Origin: Rudaea cellulosilytica DSM 22992
GTDB lineage: Bacteria > Pseudomonadota > Gammaproteobacteria > Xanthomonadales > Rhodanobacteraceae
Assembly (NCBI RefSeq): GCF_000378125.1
Contig: NZ_KB899242.1
Span: 682,001-746,000 of the forward strand
Reading direction: 5' to 3'
DNA length: 64,000 nt
In this document: one piece after another, positions 40,196 to 48,021 of the stretch
Layout of the letters: the number at the start of each line of letters is the position of its first letter
How positions within the stretch are numbered: position 1 is the first letter of the stretch
The notes under the pieces: generated by a model
The model's database searches: none
What the model was told of the DNA's origin: nothing
Seen by the model: the letters and a program-made list of their open reading frames with translations, nothing else
Program-made: the position numbers and the translations under genes

Positions 40196-41146
40196 TCAGG
40201 CCGTATGCGCCATCGGCGGTTGAACGGCAGCTTCGGTCCTGTGCGTTGCCATGTTCCAGCCGCTGCGCATGCAGGCGGCACGCACTTTCTCGAGTTCGCA
40301 CAAGATCGAATCCGGCGACGGCATCGCGGGCAGGTCCGTTACGTCGACAAGGCCTTGACTCTCGCAACGTTGCAGTAACCAATCGAACAGTCGTTGTTGA
40401 TTCTCGTCGAGCCGCGCGTGCGGGCTGGGCTTGCTGCGATCGAGCCGGCCATCGAGCACGCCACGCAGCCTCTTTGCATTGAATGCGGATAACCCTGCGA
40501 CGCCGAGTTCGCTCAATCCACCACGTAGGCGCCGATATTCCGATTCACCGTCGCGAAGCATTCGCGCATACGAGACGAACAAGACCCGCTTGCCGGCAAG
40601 GGCGGACAGCGCGCTCTGCATATACTTCTGCCAGAGCGCCAGGAGAAAATCCGTCGTGAACGAATTCGGGAAAGCCGCCATCAACGAGGCCGCGACTTTG
40701 CGCGGGTCGCGGACAACGACGACATGCGCGGGCGCCTCGACGAACTCGCTCCATACCGGCAGCAACAGGCAAAGCCGCGGGTCCTTGATCACGAGCGTCG
40801 ATCCCGCATGTGCCATCCTGCCGACAATTTCGCGCAAACCAGCGGCAAGAGCACGCCGCCTTTCCTCATCAATGTGCTTGATCGCGAAATTCGCTACCGT
40901 CGCCCAGGCGAATCCGTTGGCCTGAAGGAAGCGATTGTGCTCAGCGACGATGTCGGCACGTTCCCAGAACCCGGTTGGGTTAATGCTCGGATGGGGAGGC
41001 ACCAGTTCCTGGTCGTCGCCGACGAACGCACCCATCCGATTGATCGCATGTGCCAATACCGAAGTTCCAGAGCGATGCATACCGATGACGAAAATGACCT
41101 TCGGCTCTGACAACGAGGGTTCGCGTGCTGGTAGAAGGTCCGTCAT
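40196..41146 (-). CDS. PAPS-dependent sulfotransferase family protein
   Basis: The 316-residue protein has the 5'-phosphosulfate loop VIGMHRSGTSVLAHAINRMG near the N-terminus and the 3'-phosphate-binding strand VVVVRDPRKVAASL, both diagnostic of sulfotransferases. Sulfation of a surface glycan or lipid is the likely role given the neighbours, although it is transcribed in the opposite direction to the glycosyltransferases. ATG 41146 is preferred over a Met 16 codons upstream because the extension is Arg-rich and not conserved-looking; the RBS is weak in both cases. Confidence 0.85.
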   Translation of the reverse strand: MTDLLPAREPSLSEPKVIFVIGMHRSGTSVLAHAINRMGAFVGDDQELVPPHPSINPTGFWERADIVAEHNRFLQANGFAWATVANFAIKHIDEERRRALAAGLREIVGRMAHAGSTLVIKDPRLCLLLPVWSEFVEAPAHVVVVRDPRKVAASLMAAFPNSFTTDFLLALWQKYMQSALSALAGKRVLFVSYARMLRDGESEYRRLRGGLSELGVAGLSAFNAKRLRGVLDGRLDRSKPSPHARLDENQQRLFDWLLQRCESQGLVDVTDLPAMPSPDSILCELEKVRAACMRSGWNMATHRTEAAVQPPMAHTA

Positions 41147-41482
41147 TCTGCGCTCGGGGTAATGAAAGGATCGGCGATCACCGCGCCTCCTCAATCCAGA
41201 GCTATCGCGAACGATGGCTGGATTCCCCCTTTGAATCGCGCTGCAACGTGTTCAACGGGAATAGTATTGTTACGTTGACAAGGAATCGCGAAAATTTGGT
41301 GAAATTGGCGTAAAGCTTTGTTAGCGCCCGATCGCGAAGAGGCGGCATCTCAATCCCTGCACCGCGCTTGATCGAGAATGGGACAACCGCCACACTTCGC
41401 GGCTAATTTCTGCGCTCCTCCCTGAGCGCACCGGCATCCATGCCGGACTTCCCAACAAAAGCATGGACACAACAGTCTCCCA
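41147..41482. other. Intergenic region between sulfotransferase and parE
   Basis: This divergent region of 336 bases has no supported gene. It has an AATCCAG/CTGGATT inverted pair (near 41190-41222) and an isolated TTGACA at 41275-41280 without a good -10 box at normal spacing. An AT-rich patch spans 41260-41320. Promoters for both neighbours must lie here but cannot be placed confidently. Confidence 0.5.
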
Positions 41483-43399
41483 ATGAGCAGCAGATACAAC
41501 GCAGCGGACATTGAAGTCCTTTCCGGCCTCGACCCGGTCAAGCGCCGACCGGGTATGTACACCGATACCTCGCGGCCGAACCATCTCGCCCAGGAGGTCA
41601 TCGACAATTCGGTCGACGAGGCGGTCAACGGCCACGCAACCACGATCGAAGTGACCGTGCACGCGGACGGCTCGGTCGAAGTCGGCGACGACGGCCGCGG
41701 CATGCCGGTCGATATCCATCCCGACGAAGGTCGACCCGGCGTCGAGGTGATCCTGACCAAGCTGCACGCGGGCGGCAAGTTCTCCGGCAAGAACTACAAG
41801 TTTTCCGGCGGCCTGCACGGCGTCGGCGTGTCGGTGGTCAACGCGCTGTCGCAACGCGTCGAAGTCGCGATCCGCCGCGACGGCCAGGTCTACCGCATGA
41901 ATTTCAAGGACGGCGATCGCGCGAGCAATCTGTCCGTCGTCGGCAGCGTGCCGAAGAAGCAGACCGGCACGACGCTGCGCTTCTGGCCCGACCCGAAATA
42001 CTTCGACTCGCCGAAGATCAGCCTGCCGAAACTCAAGCACGTGCTGCGCGCGAAAGCGGTGCTCTGCGCCGGGCTCAGCGTGCGCTTCACGGACGAAGCC
42101 AGCGGCGAGAAGGAGGAGTGGCACTACGAGGATGGCCTCTCCGACTATCTCAAGTCGATGCTCGGCGCGAACGACTATCTGCCATCCGATCTTTATCAGG
42201 TCTCGCTCAAGCGCGACAAGCACGAGGTCGATTTCGCCCTCGCGTGGCTGCCCGAAGGCGAGCTGACGCAAGAGAGCTACGTCAACCTGATTCCGACCGC
42301 GCAAGGCGGCACCCACGTTAACGGCCTACGCACCGGCCTGACCGACGCGCTGCGCGAGTTCTGCGACATTCGGAATTTGCTGCCGCGCGGCGTCAAGCTC
42401 GCGCCCGAGGACGTCTGGGACCGTCTCTGCTTCGTGCTCTCGCTGAAAATGGAGGAGCCGCAGTTCTCCGGCCAGACCAAGGAGCGCCTGTCCTCGCGCG
42501 ACGCCGCCGGCTATGTCGAGAACGCCGCACACGACGGCTTCTCGCTGTATCTCAACCAGCACACCGACATCGGCGAGAAGATCGCCCAGCTCGCGATCGA
42601 GCGCGCAGCACTGCGGCTCAAGGCCGAAAAGCAGATCGTGCGCAAGAAGATCACGCAAGGTCCCGCCCTGCCCGGCAAGCTCGCTGATTGCGCGTCGAGC
42701 GACCTGTCGCGCACCGAGCTGTTCCTTGTCGAAGGCGACTCCGCCGGCGGCAGCGCCAAGCAGGCGCGCGACAAGGATTTCCAGGCGATCCTGCCGCTGC
42801 GCGGAAAAATCCTGAACACTTGGGAAGTCGAATCGGGACAAGTGCTGTCCTCGCAGGAAGTGCACGACCTCGCCGTCGCGATCGGCTGCGATCCGGGCAA
42901 GGACGACATCTCCGGCCTGCGCTATGGCAAGGTCGTCATCCTCGCCGATGCGGATTCCGACGGACTGCACATCGCGACGTTGTTGTCTGCGTTATTCGTG
43001 CGTCACTTCCCCAAACTCGTGCGCGAAGGCCACGTCTTCGTCGCGATGCCGCCGCTGTTCCGCGTCGACGTCGGCAAGCAGGTGTTCTACTGCCTCGACG
43101 AGGCCGAGCGCGACGCGATGCTCGAGAAGATCCAGCGCGAGAAGATCAAGGGCGCGGTCAACGTCACCCGCTTCAAGGGCCTCGGCGAAATGAACCCGAG
43201 CCAGTTGCGCGAATCGACGATCGATCCCGACACGCGCCGCCTCGTGCAGCTCACCGTCGGCCTCGCCGCCGACGGCAGCGCGATCGAGGGTGACGACGGC
43301 ACAAGCAAGATCATGGACATGCTGCTGGCGAAGAAGCGCGCAGCGGATAGGAAGGAGTGGTTAGAGACGAAGGGCGATTTGGCATCGTTAGAAGTCTAA
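41483..43399 (+). CDS. parE: DNA topoisomerase IV subunit B
   Basis: ParE is the ATPase subunit of topoisomerase IV, which decatenates daughter chromosomes. The 638-residue protein shows the GHKL ATPase elements VIDNSVDEAVNGHA, GDDGRGMPVDIHP and the loop SGGLHGVGVSVVNALS. It also has the TOPRIM motif LVEGDSAGGSAKQARD with ILADADSDGLHIATLL, and the C-terminal FKGLGEMNPSQLRES. Lacking the extra GyrB insert and carrying the ParE-type DKDFQAILPLRGKILN, it is ParE rather than GyrB. The upstream RBS is weak. Confidence 0.95.
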   Translation: MSSRYNAADIEVLSGLDPVKRRPGMYTDTSRPNHLAQEVIDNSVDEAVNGHATTIEVTVHADGSVEVGDDGRGMPVDIHPDEGRPGVEVILTKLHAGGKFSGKNYKFSGGLHGVGVSVVNALSQRVEVAIRRDGQVYRMNFKDGDRASNLSVVGSVPKKQTGTTLRFWPDPKYFDSPKISLPKLKHVLRAKAVLCAGLSVRFTDEASGEKEEWHYEDGLSDYLKSMLGANDYLPSDLYQVSLKRDKHEVDFALAWLPEGELTQESYVNLIPTAQGGTHVNGLRTGLTDALREFCDIRNLLPRGVKLAPEDVWDRLCFVLSLKMEEPQFSGQTKERLSSRDAAGYVENAAHDGFSLYLNQHTDIGEKIAQLAIERAALRLKAEKQIVRKKITQGPALPGKLADCASSDLSRTELFLVEGDSAGGSAKQARDKDFQAILPLRGKILNTWEVESGQVLSSQEVHDLAVAIGCDPGKDDISGLRYGKVVILADADSDGLHIATLLSALFVRHFPKLVREGHVFVAMPPLFRVDVGKQVFYCLDEAERDAMLEKIQREKIKGAVNVTRFKGLGEMNPSQLRESTIDPDTRRLVQLTVGLAADGSAIEGDDGTSKIMDMLLAKKRAADRKEWLETKGDLASLEV

Positions 43400-43714
43400 A
43401 TGGCGTTAACCTACAAAATGCAGAACTTCACCATCGACTGGATGGCCCCTTGGCAAGCTATTACAGCTGGCCAACAAGCTCTGGCAATTCAACGTCGGCT
43501 AGAACATGAAATAACACCAGCTCACCGGCTCTTTGACAAAGGCGCCACAGCCATTGGTCTTCGAAGAGATAACGATGATGTTGTAGCCGTTCTTAGTAAT
43601 GGAGCATTCGTCAATGTCCATCTCGTCTGGGGAAGTGAACCAGAACCCTTCCCTGATAGGTATCCAGATTGGTTTGCGTACGGCACAATTGAAAGCTTCA
43701 TCACAGCTATGTGA
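43400..43714 (+). CDS. Orphan 104-residue protein with atypical composition
   Basis: The ATG immediately follows the parE stop. The 104-residue protein has no signal peptide and no family I recognise. It contains an RRLEHEITPAHRLFDKGATA stretch and a Trp/Tyr-rich end. Its codons (many AAA, CAA, TTA, GAT, AAT) are clearly more AT-rich than those of the flanking genes, which suggests recent acquisition. It might be a small immunity or accessory protein, but nothing in the sequence proves this. Confidence 0.55.
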   Translation: MALTYKMQNFTIDWMAPWQAITAGQQALAIQRRLEHEITPAHRLFDKGATAIGLRRDNDDVVAVLSNGAFVNVHLVWGSEPEPFPDRYPDWFAYGTIESFITAM

Positions 43715-43797
43715 CAAGACGCCAACGAGTACAACGCGTAGGCTGAGCTGATAGGCCCAGCACTCCCGCGCCCCCTCGTTCGGCTTCGCAGCCCAGT

Positions 43798-44589
43798 CTA
43801 AAAATGCTTGTTTGCCAATGCCGCTTCGAGCAGCTTGCAAATCAGCGCCTGCGTCGGCGCGGCGAGGTCGGCGCGGTACTCGAACGAGTCCTCGTCCATG
43901 TAGTTGAGCTGCGCGAGTTCGAGCTGCACGGCCTGCACACCGCCTGCGAGATCAGCATAGCGGCGCGTGATGTAGCCACCCTTGAAGCGGCCGTTGACGA
44001 CGAAAGTATATTTTTTCTGGCTCGCCAGCACGCCTTCAAGGCGACGCTGCAAATCCGGCGAACAGCTCGCGCCACCTGCGGTGCCGAGATTGAAATCCGG
44101 CAGTTGCCCGTCGAATAGGAACGGCACGACCGCGCGGATCGAATGCCCTTCCCAGAGCACGACGCGGCCACGCGCAGAACGGATTCGCGCGATCTCCGCA
44201 GCAAGCGCGGCGTGATACGGGCGCCAGTAGCGTTCGACGCGCTGCGCGACTTCCTTGGGCGATGGCTCCTGCCCCGGTAGATAGACCGGCTCGCCGGAAA
44301 ACCGCACGATCGGGCACAGCCCCGTCGTATTCTGCCCCGGATACAGCGAAACATCGTCGGGCGGCCGGTTGAGATCGACGACATAACGCGAATACTTCGG
44401 CACGAGCATCGACGCGCCGAGTTCGCGCGCGAACGCGTACAGGCGCGAGACGTGCCAGTCGGTATCGGGCACCCGCTGCGCCTCGGGCGCGAGACGCGCA
44501 GCAATATCGTCGGGCAATACTATGCCGTCATGCGGGAGCGAAATGAGCAGCGGGGCCGTACCGCGATGCAGGGTGTAGGTCTCGGTCAT
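43798..44589 (-). CDS. hutG: N-formylglutamate deformylase
   Basis: The 263-residue protein belongs to the N-formylglutamate amidohydrolase family, which releases formate and an amino acid. Conserved elements are LISLPHDGIVLPDDI, DTDWHVSRLYAFARELGAS, YSRYVVDLNRPPDD and the metal-site VLWEGHSIRAVVPFLFDG. In histidine degradation it is HutG, but no other hut genes are here. The context (acyl-D-amino acid hydrolase, D-amino acid oxidase) suggests a broader role in de-formylating amino acids. The ATG overlaps the stop of the GT41 gene. Confidence 0.9.
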   Translation of the reverse strand: MTETYTLHRGTAPLLISLPHDGIVLPDDIAARLAPEAQRVPDTDWHVSRLYAFARELGASMLVPKYSRYVVDLNRPPDDVSLYPGQNTTGLCPIVRFSGEPVYLPGQEPSPKEVAQRVERYWRPYHAALAAEIARIRSARGRVVLWEGHSIRAVVPFLFDGQLPDFNLGTAGGASCSPDLQRRLEGVLASQKKYTFVVNGRFKGGYITRRYADLAGGVQAVQLELAQLNYMDEDSFEYRADLAAPTQALICKLLEAALANKHF

Positions 44590-46712
44590 TCCGATTTTCC
44601 CGGTTCCAAATCACCGCGGCACCATAGCTGCCACGCTTCGCGCAATGCGACGCTCAACTCGCACGCGTGACGATGCGCGTCGCAAAGCTTCTCGCGTACG
44701 CGCTCGCGCAGCGTCGCGCGCAACTCACTCCTGCGCACGGCGTCGTTCGCCAGATCGAGCACGCGCCGCACGTAGTCGTCGGCATTTTCGGCGATCAGGT
44801 CGTCGAGTCTAAGCGACGCCAGCAGACTGGCAGTCTGGCGGCTGACCATCGTCTCGCCGATTTGAGTGACGACCGGCACGCCCATCCACAGCGCATCAAG
44901 ACTCGTCGCGCAACCCGAGAACGGAAACGGATCGAGGGCGATGTCGGCGTCTGCATAGTCGAGAAGCGCCTGCGCGTGCGAGCCGTAGCCGTGCAGCTCG
45001 AGTTGCTGCGCGGCGATGCCGTGCTTGGCGCAGCGCGCGAGAAAGTGTGCGTGCTGGTCGGCGATGTCGAACGCGCGTGCCTTGAGGCGCAACACGCTGC
45101 CCGGCACGCTTTCGAGGATGCGCGACCAGGCCGCGAGCACGGCGTCGTTGAGTTTATTGACACGGTTGAAGCTGGCGAAGCGCAACGGGATCGCGCCGCG
45201 CGGCACGGCGGGAGGTGCATCCAGTGGTGGCGACCAGCACAGTCGCCCGGACGGCAGCGTCAGCACGCGCTCGCTGTAGCGATGCGCGAGCGACGGCGGA
45301 CTCAACGACGCGTCGCTGATCAGCACATCGATCGCATCGGTTCCAGTGCTGTGGAAATAGTCGAGCCAGGTCGCCTGCACTGGCGCGGGCCTCGACGCCA
45401 GCGCGCGCAGGCGGTTGCCGGGACTGTGCCCGCTCAGCTCAACGAGCACGTCGATGCGATCGCGTCGAATCAGCTCGCACAGCGCTTCATCGTCGAGTTC
45501 GTCGATGCGTCGCCATTCATCGGCGGCGACGCGAAGACCCGCCGTGGTCGCGTCGACGACGGCCCCGGAGTCGTACAGGATGTGGACGGCCTCGGCGCGA
45601 TCGAATTTTTCCAGCGCGGGCAGGAAGAAATCGGCGACGAGACCCGAGAAGAATCGCGGTGACAGCCAGCCGATGCGCAGCGGACGATCGGGATCCGCAT
45701 GCAGTTCGTGCGCCGAAAGGCGCGGCGCAGTCCGTAACATGTGCCGCTTTGCCCAGGCGCGGTGCGCGTCGGCGATGCCATCGGCGGACTGGGCGGGGTC
45801 GTACTGCATCGCGATCAGCAAGGCGCTGCCGGCGATGGCGTCGTCGGGCACAATTTCGGCGATGCGCCGGTATTCCGCGACGGCGTCGGCGGCTTCGCCG
45901 CGTTCGGCGAAGACACCGGCGCGCAGCATGCGTGCGGCACGATGCCATGGCGCGCCTTGCAGCACGGTATCGACAGCGGCGAGTGCGGCGTCGGTGCCAC
46001 CCTGCTGTTCGAGCAGTCCCGCTGCGCCGTAAGCGCGTTCGATCTCGTGACGCCGGCGCACTTCCTCGTCGTGCGGCAACTCTCGGCGCAGTTGCGACAA
46101 CACGACGAACGCGGGTCCGGCCTGTCCGTACCGAACCATGCGCATCGCCACGTCGAGCGTAGACTGACGCATTCCGGCAAGTGCGGGCAGCGGCGAGCGC
46201 AAGCGCTGGGCGATGCCGGCAAACTGCTGCGAAGCAGTCGCCGCGGATAGCCACTCGAGCAAGGCACGCGTATGTTGAGGACGCAGGGCACTCGCATGCG
46301 CGAACGCGGATGCGGCGCCAGCGGCGGCGCCCTGCGCCTGCAAGGCTAGGCCAAGATTGAACCAGGCGCCGAACGCATTCGGGTCCGCTTTAGCCGCGTC
46401 GCGTGCGTCGCTCTCCGCCGCGGCGAGGTCCCCGCAGGCAAGATGCACCGAGGCGCGGTTGGCGAGCACTGCGGCTGCCTGCGCCGCGTCGGCCGCGGCG
46501 ACGGCGCGATCGAGCAGGTCGCGAGCCCTCGCCGCATCGCCACGCTGGTGGTGCAGCGTGCCGAGCATGTGCAGCGCATCGACCTGCGCAGCATCGATCT
46601 GCAATACGCGGACGTAAGCCTCCTCGGCGGCGACGAAATCGCCGCGACGATGTGCGGCCAGCCCCTGCTTGAGCAGGCTTCGCACAGCAACGTTGGAACT
46701 GGTAACTGTCAT
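44586..46712 (-). CDS. TPR protein with divergent GT41 (SPINDLY/OGT-like) domain
   Basis: The 708-residue protein has about four N-terminal tetratricopeptide repeats (GLAAHRRGDFVAAEEAYVRV onward) and more helical repeats to about 310. A C-terminal GT41 domain contains SFNRVNKLNDAVLAAWSRIL, DIALDPFPFSGCATSLDALW and GVPVVTQIGETMVSRQTASL. The UDP-sugar-binding half looks intact. In the first half, GWLSPRFFSGLVADFF lines up with the region where O-GlcNAc transferases carry a catalytic-site His, and that His appears to be Gly here. It may use another residue or be a binder. GTG at 46724 is an alternative start. Confidence 0.85.
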   Translation of the reverse strand: MTVTSSNVAVRSLLKQGLAAHRRGDFVAAEEAYVRVLQIDAAQVDALHMLGTLHHQRGDAARARDLLDRAVAAADAAQAAAVLANRASVHLACGDLAAAESDARDAAKADPNAFGAWFNLGLALQAQGAAAGAASAFAHASALRPQHTRALLEWLSAATASQQFAGIAQRLRSPLPALAGMRQSTLDVAMRMVRYGQAGPAFVVLSQLRRELPHDEEVRRRHEIERAYGAAGLLEQQGGTDAALAAVDTVLQGAPWHRAARMLRAGVFAERGEAADAVAEYRRIAEIVPDDAIAGSALLIAMQYDPAQSADGIADAHRAWAKRHMLRTAPRLSAHELHADPDRPLRIGWLSPRFFSGLVADFFLPALEKFDRAEAVHILYDSGAVVDATTAGLRVAADEWRRIDELDDEALCELIRRDRIDVLVELSGHSPGNRLRALASRPAPVQATWLDYFHSTGTDAIDVLISDASLSPPSLAHRYSERVLTLPSGRLCWSPPLDAPPAVPRGAIPLRFASFNRVNKLNDAVLAAWSRILESVPGSVLRLKARAFDIADQHAHFLARCAKHGIAAQQLELHGYGSHAQALLDYADADIALDPFPFSGCATSLDALWMGVPVVTQIGETMVSRQTASLLASLRLDDLIAENADDYVRRVLDLANDAVRRSELRATLRERVREKLCDAHRHACELSVALREAWQLWCRGDLEPGKSE

Positions 46713-46733
46713 GTCTGCGAACACCGCCGCGAA

Positions 46734-47990
46734 CTAGAGACCGAACCTCGCCGGTGAGAATGTCGCCGGGTCGAGCGCCGTCTCTCCGCCGGCAAACAAC
46801 TGCGCGACCAGTTCCCCCGTCGCCGCCGACATGGTAACGCCGAGCATGCTATGGCCGGTCGCGAGCATCAGGTTTTTCCACTTCGCCGCGCGGCCGATGA
46901 TCGGCAAGTCGTCCCAGGTCATCGGTCGCCAGCCGTACCACTCCTCGACGACGTCGGGGCCCTCCGCTTCCACGAGATACTCCGCGGCGCCGCGTCGGAT
47001 CGCCTCGAGCCGGGTGCGATTGAGCGAGGTATCGTAGCCGGCGAATTCCATCGTGCTACCGAGGCGATAGCCCGATCCCCAAATCGACACGCAGATGCTG
47101 CGTTCCTTCAGCGTCAACGGAATGCGCGGCGCGCGCATCGGCCGCGTGTAGGTGATCGAATAGCCCTTGCCCGGCTGGATCGGGATGCGCAGATCAAGCT
47201 GCCTGCCGAGTTTCGGCGACCATGCTCCGAGCGCAAAAACGACATCGTCGGCCTGGTATTCGCCTCGGTCCGTAATGACGGCGTCGATGCGGTCGCGATC
47301 GCGGCGGAAGCCGGTGATCGTCGTCGATTCGTGTATTTCTGCGCCGAGTGCGCGCACCACGCGCGCCAGTTCCGCCGCGTAGCGATCCGGACGCAGCCGC
47401 GTATCGCCAGGATTCCAGTAGCCGCCGATGATGCTGTCGTTCAACATCGGCTCCAGTTCATGGCAGCGCGCGGCATCGACTCTTTGCATGACGATGCCGC
47501 ATGCGGCCAGCGTATCCGGCAGGCGAGCGGCCTCGTCGAACGTGGCTTCGTCGCGATGGACGTAGAGCGTGCCGCTTTCCTCGTATTCGCATGCGAGGCT
47601 CTCGGCGCGGACCAGTTCACCGAGCAGCGCGCGCGAGCGCAACAGCAGCGGGCCTTTCGCGCGCGCGAGCCGATGATAGTCGGCCCAGTTGCAGCGCCGA
47701 GCGAACTGCAGCATCCACTCGAACAGCTCGAAGTCGAGCCGCGGCGCGATACGAAACGGGGCGTCGGGCGTCAGCATCCATTTCAGCGCCTTGCCGACCA
47801 TGCCCGGCTGCGACAACGGCGGCGCATGGCTCGGCGTGATCGTGCCGCAATTGCCGTGCGAGGAACCGCTCGCGAGCGTGTTCTGCTCGAGAATCGTTAC
47901 GCCGCGTCCCGCCTTGAGCAGGTAATAGGCGCAGGCAAGGCCGATGATGCCGCCGCCCAGAATCAACACGTCCTTTTTCGGTGCAGTCAT
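46734..47990 (-). CDS. FAD-dependent D-amino acid dehydrogenase (DadA-like)
   Basis: The 418-residue flavoprotein begins with the dinucleotide motif DVLILGGGIIGLACAYYLLK and TILEQNTLASGSSHGNCG, typical of DadA-type D-amino acid dehydrogenases. The C-terminus has EWYGWRPMTWDDLPIIG and LMLATGHSMLGVTMSAATGE. It oxidises D-amino acids to 2-oxo acids and passes electrons to the respiratory chain. It lies 31 bases after the D-aminoacylase-like lipoprotein gene, whose products would be its substrates. ATG 47990 is chosen by the GxGxxG position. Confidence 0.88.
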   Translation of the reverse strand: MTAPKKDVLILGGGIIGLACAYYLLKAGRGVTILEQNTLASGSSHGNCGTITPSHAPPLSQPGMVGKALKWMLTPDAPFRIAPRLDFELFEWMLQFARRCNWADYHRLARAKGPLLLRSRALLGELVRAESLACEYEESGTLYVHRDEATFDEAARLPDTLAACGIVMQRVDAARCHELEPMLNDSIIGGYWNPGDTRLRPDRYAAELARVVRALGAEIHESTTITGFRRDRDRIDAVITDRGEYQADDVVFALGAWSPKLGRQLDLRIPIQPGKGYSITYTRPMRAPRIPLTLKERSICVSIWGSGYRLGSTMEFAGYDTSLNRTRLEAIRRGAAEYLVEAEGPDVVEEWYGWRPMTWDDLPIIGRAAKWKNLMLATGHSMLGVTMSAATGELVAQLFAGGETALDPATFSPARFGL

Positions 47991-48021
47991 TGGAAAGGGG
48001 CGTTCGAGCAAGTGTCCAATT

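Noticed and set aside
41275-41280. TTGACA before parE as a promoter
   Set aside because: Only a poor TGAAAT at 19 bases follows, so the element is not called.
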